Of a stretch of DNA of 61,243 nucleotides, positions 46,847 to 54,717 are shown in pieces (positions within the stretch are counted from its first letter, which is position 1; the number at the start of each line of letters is the position of its first letter). The DNA is from Rhodanobacteraceae bacterium (lineage in GTDB: Bacteria; Pseudomonadota; Gammaproteobacteria; Xanthomonadales; Rhodanobacteraceae). Under the pieces are notes generated by a model. That model made no database searches and was not told the origin of the DNA. It worked only from the letters and a program-made list of their open reading frames with translations. Where the stretch lies: positions 1 through 61,243 of the forward strand of contig SCQS01000065.1 in assembly GCA_004299705.1 (NCBI GenBank), written 5' to 3'. The translations under genes and the position numbers were made by a program.

Positions 46847-46897
46847 GGTCGGGCGTGCCGTGTTCTCGCTCGTCAGCTTGGCCAATCGCGTTACCCC

Positions 46898-47027
46898 ATC
46901 AAGCGAAAAATGGCGGCGAGGCGACCAGGGCAGCGCGATTGTTCGTGGCGTTTTCTGGATTGTGGCTGCTCTGGTGATGGTCGTGCTTGCCTTCCCTGCG
47001 TCATTCCACTGTTCTATTGAGGAGAGA
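46898..47027 (+). pseudogene. mer leader and merT 3' remnant
   Basis: 46899-46923 matches the sequence before the intact merT (GTTACCCCATCAAGCG). The segment from 46930 to 47020 matches the end of merT (VFWIVAALVMVVLAFPA against VFWIVVALVVVALAFPY) and ends with the same GAGGAGAGATCG ribosome binding site that precedes merP. Most of merT is deleted, and the merP position is now taken by a CBS-domain gene. Confidence 0.8.
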
Positions 47028-47032
47028 TCGTT

Positions 47033-47431
47033 ATGCAATATCGCAATTTGCAAACCGTCGAGTCCGTCCCTGCGGCACACCCGTGTGTGCGGCGGCCGCA
47101 CGAGTTCCCGACGCTCTCCAAGACCGATCCGGTCGACCGGATCATGGTCGGCTTTTGCCGGGAGTGCGCGATGACCATCGAACCTTACCAGCACCTTGAT
47201 GCCGCCTTGAAGCAGATGCAGAGCGTGGGTATACGAGCCCTCTTGGTAGTCGCCGACGGCAGGGTAAGCGGACTCATCACCGCCTACGACATCCAGAGCG
47301 AGAAACCGATCCAGTTCGTGCGAAGTTCCGACTACATCCACCATCCCCAGTGCCGTCACAAAGACGTGGAAGTTGCCGATATCAACGCCACGATCTCGCC
47401 GATGCGCGCATCGAGAGACACACCGTCATGA
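47033..47431 (+). CDS. CBS-domain protein, C-terminally truncated copy
   Basis: A 132-aa protein corresponding to the first two thirds of the complete CBS protein at 52366. It contains the opening MQYRNLQTVES, the first CBS motif (HLDAALKQMQSVGIRALLVV) and a Cys/His cluster (FCREC, HHPQCRH). The second CBS domain is lost and the tail is replaced after VEVADI. It uses the ribosome binding site that originally served merP. Its ATGA end overlaps the following thiol protein gene. Confidence 0.7.
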   Translation: MQYRNLQTVESVPAAHPCVRRPHEFPTLSKTDPVDRIMVGFCRECAMTIEPYQHLDAALKQMQSVGIRALLVVADGRVSGLITAYDIQSEKPIQFVRSSDYIHHPQCRHKDVEVADINATISPMRASRDTPS

Positions 47432-48039
47432 GGCTTAGGGCAGGCGATCTGGCACCGCAATTACGTCTGGTCGACGTCGAAGGCAACCCAGTCATGCTCG
47501 GCCGCCGTACGCACCGCACACTGCTCTGTTTCTTCGGCGATGCGGCATGCGCATTTTGCAACGTATACATCTATGACCTGATTGAGCGTTATCAGCGGCT
47601 GGCCAGCCTTGGCCTCGACGTCATCGTGTTGTACAACGCGCGCCAGGAATCGGTCTGGCGCTTTGTCTCCTCCCACCCACGCTCGTTCCCCGTCATCGCC
47701 GATCACTCTGCCATCGCGTACCGGGCGTACGGCGTTGAACATTCCTTATGGGGCAAGCTCAAGGGTGTCGTGACCAGGGCACCAACTTTCGTCAAGGGCC
47801 TGCGCATGGTCGGCGTGGCGGGGCTCAACGCCAACACCACCATGCCGGCGAATTTTCTGATCGACACGAACAGCCGCATTGCCGAGGCCCATTACGGCGT
47901 GGATCCCGGCGACCACATTCCGTTTCAACGAGTGGAAGCGTTCGCCAGCCACGGCTCGGCCGGCGTGGAGTGTATAGACAATGCGCGGTCCGTGGCAGGC
48001 GCCACAACCTTGCTACGCAACGGCGTGCGCGGCCAGTGA
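47428..48039 (+). CDS. AhpC/TSA-type peroxiredoxin-like protein
   Basis: A 203-aa thioredoxin-fold protein: RAGDLAPQLRLVDVEGNPVM at the N-terminus, the redox segment GDAACAFCNVY with a CxxC, and a C-terminal MPANFLIDTNSRI. It resembles peroxiredoxin/TSA proteins that lower peroxides or reduce thiols. The ATG overlaps the stop of the truncated CBS gene. A GTGA overlap links it to the PagL-like gene after it, so the three are cotranscribed, probably from mer operator A. Confidence 0.78.
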   Translation: MRLRAGDLAPQLRLVDVEGNPVMLGRRTHRTLLCFFGDAACAFCNVYIYDLIERYQRLASLGLDVIVLYNARQESVWRFVSSHPRSFPVIADHSAIAYRAYGVEHSLWGKLKGVVTRAPTFVKGLRMVGVAGLNANTTMPANFLIDTNSRIAEAHYGVDPGDHIPFQRVEAFASHGSAGVECIDNARSVAGATTLLRNGVRGQ

Positions 48040-48539
48040 CCTTTGGCAAAGGAAGCCAAAGGTACACAAGATATGCACGGTGGTGCGTTGCACTACTAGC
48101 GCTGCCCGTCGCAGCGCAAACAACCGGCTTCGACATTACCGCTGGGCCCAGCGTGGCCACTGGAGAAAGAACCGCGGCCGCGGCATTCGCCAGTGCGTTC
48201 GGAGACGGGCCGTCCAACCACTTCGTTCACCTCGAACCCATCGGTACAGTCGGCTGGATCGACTCACGCAGCACCCACTGCGACAATCTCAATCACACGG
48301 TATTTCTTGCCGGTGGCGGTGTGCGCGCCCTCGCCAGCGAGCACCGGTTCGCGAGCGAGCAACTTGCCGCTACCGGTACCCGCAACAACGCACGGTCGAG
48401 CTGCTTCGAATTCATGACCAGCACCGGCTGGAAGTATCGCCACTTCATCGTGATGGCGCGGCATATCTCCAGCGGCCGCATCGGCGGCGGCGGCAAGAAC
48501 ATGGGCGAAACTATGCTGCTCGCTGGGCTTCGCTGGTAA
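48036..48539 (+). CDS. PagL-like outer-membrane lipid A deacylase
   Basis: A 167-aa protein starting at GTG 48036 with a signal peptide ([16 protein letters not shown]). Alternating hydrophobic strands follow, and the C-terminal part reads [20 protein letters not shown], resembling the HxSNG...N.G catalytic region of PagL-like 3-O-deacylases, then LLAGLRW. It probably modifies lipid A in the outer membrane. The S of HxSNG is present but N is replaced by S, so activity is uncertain. It overlaps the peroxiredoxin-like gene by 4 nt. Confidence 0.6.
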   Translation: MTFGKGSQRYTRYARWCVALLALPVAAQTTGFDITAGPSVATGERTAAAAFASAFGDGPSNHFVHLEPIGTVGWIDSRSTHCDNLNHTVFLAGGGVRALASEHRFASEQLAATGTRNNARSSCFEFMTSTGWKYRHFIVMARHISSGRIGGGGKNMGETMLLAGLRW

Positions 48540-48636
48540 AAGGCGTCATCAACAATTGCGCGAAACCTCTTCGCAACGCACCGCTCGTGGCGAAGCAGCC
48601 GCGCTACGCAGCCCGCGGGTTGGAACACTCCACGGA

Positions 48637-48800
48637 ACCGTAGCCGATTCACGTCGACAGTGTCATAGCGTCGGATGCTGCCGCAGGGTTTGACCGGTTC
48701 CCGCAACAACCCCCTGCGTTGGTAGAACCGGATGGTCCACGTTCACCCCCACCGTCTCGGCAAGCGTGCCAATCGTCAGGCCCGGCGGATGCAAATTCAT
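48637..48800 (-). pseudogene. merR, truncated and frameshifted copy
   Basis: The frame begins [20 protein letters not shown], then a base deletion shifts it. In the next frame [20 protein letters not shown] is recognisable. Everything after NRLRF is missing, replaced by sequence from the PagL-like gene end. It adjoins mer operator B. Confidence 0.85.
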
Positions 48801-48805
48801 GGCGC

Positions 48806-48836
48806 TTGACTCCGTAGTCAGGTACGGACGTAACGT
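48806..48836 (+). promoter_or_regulatory. mer operator/promoter B (drives merTPCA)
   Basis: TTGACT (48806-48811), a 19-bp spacer with the imperfect dyad CCGTA-GTCAGG-TACGG and TAACGT (48831-48836) match the mer promoter. It reads into merT. The half sites are the same as operator A, so MerR from 46149 should control both. Confidence 0.88.
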
Positions 48837-48871
48837 TACGCCATCAAGCGAAGAATCGGAAGGATAACCCC

Positions 48872-49222
48872 ATGCAGGAACCCACGAACAATCGCGCTGC
48901 TCTGGTAGCTGGCGGCCTTGCCGCCATCCTCGCTTCCACCTGCTGCCTCGGCCCTCTCCTGCTCGTCGGGATTGGCTTCTCGGGTGCGTGGATTGGCAAC
49001 CTTACGGTGTTGGAACCGTACCGGCCGATCTTCATCGGCGTGGCGCTGGTCGCGTTGTTCTTCGCTGCGCGCCGCATCTTTCGGCCTGCCCGCGCCTGCA
49101 AGTCGGGTGAGGTCTGCGCCATCCCGCGGGTTCGGACGGCCTACAAACTCGTTTTCTGGATCGTAGTTGCCCTGGTGGTGGTCGCGCTTGCCTTCCCCTA
49201 CGTCCTTCCGCTGTTCTATTGA
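48872..49222 (+). CDS. merT: Mercuric ion transporter MerT
   Basis: A 116-aa inner-membrane protein with three hydrophobic segments. The Cys pair STCCLGP in TM1 and the second pair ACKSGEVC in the loop carry Hg(II) from MerP to MerA. It is the first gene of merTPCA, directly after operator B. Confidence 0.93.
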   Translation: MQEPTNNRAALVAGGLAAILASTCCLGPLLLVGIGFSGAWIGNLTVLEPYRPIFIGVALVALFFAARRIFRPARACKSGEVCAIPRVRTAYKLVFWIVVALVVVALAFPYVLPLFY

Positions 49223-49234
49223 GGAGAGATCGCC

Positions 49235-49537
49235 ATGAAGAAACGTTTCGCCCTATTCCTTCTCGCCATCATGCTCACCGCACCTGCATGGGCCGCCAGG
49301 AAGACGGTCACGCTGTACGTGCCCGGCATGACCTGCCCCGCCTGCCCGATCACGGTAGAGAAGGCCCTTTCCCGGGTGGATGGTGTCAAGAAGGTCAAGG
49401 TGGCCTTCGAGAAACGCGAAGCCACCGTCACGTTCGACGACAGCAAGGTCAGTACACAGGCCCTGACCCGGGCTACCAAGAACGCGGGCTACCCCTCCAG
49501 CGTGGTGGACGCCAGGCACGGAGGAACATCGCCATGA
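49235..49537 (+). CDS. merP: Periplasmic mercury-binding protein MerP
   Basis: A 100-aa protein with a signal peptide (KKRFALFLLAIMLTAPAWA) and one HMA domain with GMTCPACP. It binds Hg(II) in the periplasm and passes it to MerT or MerC. The ribosome binding site GAGGAGAGATCG precedes its ATG and the stop overlaps merC. Confidence 0.94.
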   Translation: MKKRFALFLLAIMLTAPAWAARKTVTLYVPGMTCPACPITVEKALSRVDGVKKVKVAFEKREATVTFDDSKVSTQALTRATKNAGYPSSVVDARHGGTSP

Positions 49538-49959
49538 CGCCGGTTGCACGCATCGCAGACAAGGCCGGAGTGCTGGGAGTCATCGTCTCATCCATGGGAT
49601 GTGCGATGTGCTTTCCCGCCATCGCCAGCCTGGGCGCGGCCATCGGGCTGGGCTTTCTTCAGCAATACGAGGGGCTGTTCGTCTCGCGCGTCATGCCGCT
49701 GTTCGCCGCCTTAGCGTTCCTGGCGAACGCGCTGGGCTGGCTGAAGCACCGGCAATGGCACCGCACGCTGCTCGGCGTGATAGGTCCGGCCATGGTGCTT
49801 GTCGGCGGGTTCTGGCTGCTCGGCACCGCATGGATGCGGCCCTTGGTTTATACAGGGATCGTCTTGATGATCGCGGTATCGATCTGGGATCTGGCGTGGC
49901 CGGCTCATCGCCACTGCGAACCGGATGGCTGCGAACTGCCCGCGCAATGCAAACCCTGA
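49534..49959 (+). CDS. merC: Mercury transporter MerC
   Basis: A 141-aa protein with four hydrophobic segments. The MGCAMCFPA motif in TM1 and the Cys-rich tail HCEPDGCELPAQC are typical of MerC, a second Hg(II) uptake route. The ATG overlaps the merP stop. Its presence resembles Tn21-type operons. Confidence 0.92.
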   Translation: MTPVARIADKAGVLGVIVSSMGCAMCFPAIASLGAAIGLGFLQQYEGLFVSRVMPLFAALAFLANALGWLKHRQWHRTLLGVIGPAMVLVGGFWLLGTAWMRPLVYTGIVLMIAVSIWDLAWPAHRHCEPDGCELPAQCKP

Positions 49960-51669
<1,710 letters not shown>

Positions 51670-51726
51670 GGCTCATTGAAGGATTGCGTGGCTGTTTCAT
51701 CCCAAAGCGCACTCGGCGACTCACAC

Positions 51727-51757
51727 CAAACAGCCTCCGGAGAACCCGGAGCGGTTC
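51727..51757 (-). mobile_element. IS3-family terminal repeat, solo remnant
   Basis: AGCCTCCGGAGAACCCGGAG followed by CGGTTCA matches, in reverse complement, the terminal repeat of the IS3-type remnant at 52993, including the flanking ACCAAAC. No transposase sequence is left next to it. The rest of 51670-52021 has no supported gene. Confidence 0.65.
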
Positions 51758-52021
51758 AGACCCACGTCGGTTGGAAGCGTTGTTTGAATCCTTTAGACCC
51801 TTGGTCGCCTCTATGTGCTGAGGGCGTCGCACAGCAACCACAAGGACGCGGCCACTGTTTCGACCCCGCAATGGCCGCAATCGTGCCCCCTCTGCACGAA
51901 CTGCTGTGTGCGCCCTCGTCTCGCCGGGATGGCCGGAAGCAGACGACTCGCTGATCACGACTGCGTCCGTCCTGTTGCCGATTTCGATGAAAGGATGCCC
52001 TTGCCTATGGAGACATGTTTC

Positions 52022-52303
52022 ATGCGAGCAATCTGGAAAGGCACCGTGTTGGCTGAAAGCAACGATACCGTCATCGTGGAAGGCAATCACTACTTCCCGG
52101 CGGAATCGCTCAACAAGCAATGTTTCCGCGGAAGTCCGCACTCTACCCGCTGCCCCTGGAAGGGGACGGCAAGCTATTTCGACGTGGTGGTTGCGGGTGA
52201 AGTGAATCCCAACGCCGCGTGGTTATATGCCAACCCGTCGGAGGCCGCCGCAGAGATACGTGGGCGCGTGGCCTTCTGGCATGGTGTCGAAGTGGTCGCT
52301 TAG
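52022..52303 (+). CDS. DUF427-family protein
   Basis: A 93-aa protein matching the DUF427 layout throughout: MRAIWKGTVLAESNDTVIVE, a central PHSTRCPWKGTASYFDVV and a C-terminal NPNAAWLYANPSEAAAEIRG. The function of this family is unknown; it is a compact beta-rich fold. An in-frame ATG at 52007 is an alternative start. It precedes the CBS-domain gene; both lie between two IS3 ends. Confidence 0.82.
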   Translation: MRAIWKGTVLAESNDTVIVEGNHYFPAESLNKQCFRGSPHSTRCPWKGTASYFDVVVAGEVNPNAAWLYANPSEAAAEIRGRVAFWHGVEVVA

Positions 52304-52365
52304 GCGTCAAGCCCAGACCCACGGCTGCAAGGGCCTTTGCGTTCCGTTTCGATGAGAGAATCGTC

Positions 52366-52980
52366 ATGCAATATCGCAGTTTGCAAACCGTCGAGTCCGT
52401 CCCCGCAGTGCCCCTGTGTGCGCGGCGGCCGCGCGAGTACCCGACGCTCTCCAAAACCGATCCGGCCGACAGAGTCATGGTGGACTTTTGCCGGGAGTGC
52501 GCGGTGACCGTCGAACCTCACCAGCACCTCGATGCAGCCTTGAAGCAGATGCAGAGCGCCGGCGTGCGGGCGCTGCTGGTGATAGCTGATGGTCGTGTAA
52601 CTGGGCTGGTCACCGCTTACGACATCCAGGGCGAAAAGCCGATCCAGTTCGCGCAAAGCTCCGACTGTATTCACCATCCCAAGTGTCGTCATGAAGACGT
52701 GGAAGTCGCCGACATCATGACGCCACTCGAGAAGCTCCCGATACTACGAATGGAAGCCTTGGCCACCGCGAGTGTCGGGCATGTCTTGGAGACCTTTCAC
52801 CATACCGGTCATACGCACCTGCTGGTCATGGAATCCACGTCGGTTGGCGGAGTCCGGATCCGTGGGCTGATCTCGCACGCGCAGGTCGAGCGGCAGCTCG
52901 GCATATCACCGACGACATCTGCGCTCCCGCAGATAGAACGCGAGATCGCGAGATTGTTCCCGTTCGTGAAGAGTACTTAG
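52366..52980 (+). CDS. CBS-pair domain protein with Cys/His insert
   Basis: A 204-aa protein with two CBS domains: the first around HLDAALKQMQSAGVRALLVI and the second around VADIMTPLEKLPILRMEALA and VLETFHHTGHTHLLVM. Between them lie FCREC-type and HHPKCRH segments that could bind a metal. CBS pairs sense adenosine nucleotides, so it may couple energy or metal state to a partner. It is the complete version of the truncated copy at 47033. Confidence 0.8.
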   Translation: MQYRSLQTVESVPAVPLCARRPREYPTLSKTDPADRVMVDFCRECAVTVEPHQHLDAALKQMQSAGVRALLVIADGRVTGLVTAYDIQGEKPIQFAQSSDCIHHPKCRHEDVEVADIMTPLEKLPILRMEALATASVGHVLETFHHTGHTHLLVMESTSVGGVRIRGLISHAQVERQLGISPTTSALPQIEREIARLFPFVKST

Positions 52981-52992
52981 CACACTGCCGGA

Positions 52993-53375
52993 TGAACCGC
53001 CCCGGGAATCCCGGAGGCTGTTTGGTTTGAGGCAAGCCGCATTGGCCAGACCCGCTCTTTGCCAATAGTAGTTGGCTTCAGCTTCTGCTGGCGGGATGTT
53101 CCCGATCGGCTCCAGCAGGCGCCGGTGATTGAACCAGTGCATACAGCGCCTGTTCCAGCACATCCAGCACGAAGTCGGTTTGGGCGTAACTAGACGCCTT
53201 CCAGCCGACGATTCTGCGCGAGAACACGTCGATGACGAACGCGAACCGTGCTCGCCTTGGTGCTCCAGCACCATCTGCACCGCCCGATCCCGTACCTTAG
53301 GTGAGTACCGCTTCTATGTGTTCATGCCCCAATCCTCTCAAAGGTTGGAGCCTCCGGGAAAGCCGGGGCGTTTCA
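52993..53375 (-). mobile_element. IS3-family element, internally deleted
   Basis: Matching terminal inverted repeats lie at 52993-53019 (TGAACCGCCCCGGGAATCCC...) and 53349-53375 (reverse complement of TGAAACGCCCCGGCTTTCCC...). Between them the minus strand encodes pieces of an IS3 orfB transposase C-terminus (HWFNHRRLLEPIGNIPPAEA and ANYYWQRAGLANAA), in broken frames. The element is only 383 bp long, so it cannot transpose by itself. Confidence 0.85.
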
Positions 53376-53646
53376 TGGCGCCCACCGGGCAATCGAGCGC
53401 TACCTGGATCGCGCACTATGGCAGGAGGTGTTTGCCAAGATTGAGCAGTGGCCGCAAACCCATGCGCGTGAAAAACAACGCTACGAACGCGCACGGTGGG
53501 TGCTGCGCTTTCTCTATGAAATCGCATTGCGTGCCTCAGAAGCGGCCCAAGCACGCGAAGCCGATTTTTTGCACCAACGCGACCGCTGGTGGCTGCATGT
53601 GACCGGTAAAGGCGGCGTGCCACCGAATCAGGGATACAGTGTTTGA
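53376..53646 (+). pseudogene. Tyrosine recombinase fragment
   Basis: The frame RAIERYLDRALWQEVFAKIE, then RARWVLRFLYEIALRASEAA and RWWLHVTGKGG matches the middle of XerC-like integrases (first catalytic Arg region and the Lys-bearing beta hairpin). The N-terminus was cut by the IS3 element and the part with HxRH and Tyr is missing. Operator 2 begins where it ends. Confidence 0.75.
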
Positions 53647-53667
53647 CTTGGAGTAAGCTCCAAGTTA
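53643..53667 (+). promoter_or_regulatory. MerR-type operator 2 (metal regulon)
   Basis: TTGACT at 53643-53648 overlaps the dyad ACTTGGAGTAAGCTCCAAGT at 53646-53665. It reads to the right into the thioredoxin-like/MerR pair, so the intact MerR protein is probably autoregulated here. Confidence 0.8.
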
Positions 53668-53694
53668 GGTCATCTGATTTCGGACCACGGCGAC

Positions 53695-53931
53695 ATGCGG
53701 ATCGAGCTGTATTTTTCCCCCTGGTGCACGGCATGCGGCAGTCGCAGCCTTCGCGACGGTGAATCCGGCAACACCCGCTGGATCGACGTGACCAAGCACC
53801 TTGAAGCGGCGGCGCGACTGCGCATTACCCGGTTACCGGCGTTGGTAGTCGACGGCCGGTTGGTGGCCCAGGGTCCGCAGGCACTGGCGCGGCTGCGTAC
53901 CCTTGCTGAAGCCGGGAGCAGCGCGGCATGA
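53695..53931 (+). CDS. Thioredoxin-like thiol protein, copy 2
   Basis: A 78-aa protein with the redox motif CTAC (YFSPWCTACGSR) and a glutaredoxin-like end (ITRLPALVVDGRLVAQGPQA). It is the intact form of the copy at 42436. The ATG at 53695 follows operator 2 closely and its stop overlaps the start of the MerR gene. It probably handles a thiol-bound metal or keeps partner cysteines reduced; this is inferred. Confidence 0.78.
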   Translation: MRIELYFSPWCTACGSRSLRDGESGNTRWIDVTKHLEAAARLRITRLPALVVDGRLVAQGPQALARLRTLAEAGSSAA

Positions 53932-54383
53932 ACAATGGCCATGCGATCGGTGGCGCCGCGCGTCTCGCTGGCATGACCACGGACACGTTGCGCTACTACG
54001 AGCGCATCGGACTGATGTGCCGGGTACTCCGCGACGGCGGTGGGCGGCGGTACTACACCGAACCCGACCTTGAGCGGTTGCGCTTCATCGCACGCGCTCA
54101 AGCCATGGACTTCTCGCTGGCGGAAATCCGACAGCTGCTGGAATTGCGCGACCACCCGGACACGGCGCGCGCGGAAGCGCGCCGTCTTGCACACGGGAAA
54201 CTCGACGCCGTCACCCAGCGCATGCGCACCTTGCGTCATCTGCGCGATGAACTGCGTCTGCTGTTGAACCTGTGCGCCGGGGCCAACGAGGGCTGCCCTA
54301 TCCTGGACATGAAGGTTGCCGCGCCTTCACGGGCATCGCCGGTCCGGTCGCGGAAACCGGGGCGCGCACGCCAACACGCCTGA
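53928..54383 (+). CDS. MerR-family metal regulator, copy 2
   Basis: A 151-aa protein with a MerR HTH (IGGAARLAGMTTDTLRYYER), a GGGRRYYTE wing and a dimer helix. The C-terminal LCAGANEGCPIL resembles the metal-binding loop of CueR/CadR/PbrR-type proteins, with two Cys. The metal cannot be named from the sequence. It should bind operators 1, 2 and 3. Copies of this gene at 42687 and 60565 are broken. Confidence 0.88.
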   Translation: MNNGHAIGGAARLAGMTTDTLRYYERIGLMCRVLRDGGGRRYYTEPDLERLRFIARAQAMDFSLAEIRQLLELRDHPDTARAEARRLAHGKLDAVTQRMRTLRHLRDELRLLLNLCAGANEGCPILDMKVAAPSRASPVRSRKPGRARQHA

Positions 54384-54430
54384 CACACGTCGCACTCGGC
54401 GGTCGGCCGCCCAAGGCCCGCAATCACCCC

Positions 54431-54461
54431 TTGACTTGGAGTGCAGTCCAAGTCGCAAGAT
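54431..54461 (+). promoter_or_regulatory. MerR-type operator 3 (metal regulon)
   Basis: TTGACT (54431-54436), the dyad ACTTGGAGTGCAGTCCAAGT (54434-54453) and CAAGAT (54456-54461) at a 19-bp spacing form a MerR-class promoter. It reads into the chaperone pseudogene and the P-type ATPase operon. Confidence 0.85.
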
Positions 54462-54509
54462 GGGGGTTGTGCCATCCAGGCACGCGTGACCGAGACGGGA
54501 GAAAACCCA

Positions 54510-54706
54510 TGCAGACGGCGAATTTCACGATTGATGGCATGCGCTGGAAGGCTGCACCCGCACTATCCAAAATGCATTGGAACGTCTGTTCGGCGTCAAT
54601 CCCCACTCGGTCTCGCACGAATCCCGTACGGCACGAGTGCTGTTCTCGCCCCGGACAGTCACACACGCAATGGGCTTCGGCGTGTTCCTCACACCTTGAT
54701 GCGTCG
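54510..54706 (+). pseudogene. HMA metallochaperone, frameshifted
   Basis: The start MQTANFTIDGM is in one frame and the rest, GCTRTIQNALERLFGVNPHS to RVLFSPRTV, is in another. The break falls at ATGCGCTGGAAGGC, where the first Cys of the CxxC site should be. It lies between operator 3 and the ATPase gene, so the ATPase transcript includes it. Confidence 0.78.
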
Positions 54707-54717
54707 GAGTCACAGAC

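Noticed and set aside
46860-47174. 104-aa plus-strand frame containing merT-like sequence
   Set aside because: It is a chance fusion of mer leader, merT tail and the start of the CBS gene in another frame, so it was annotated as a remnant.
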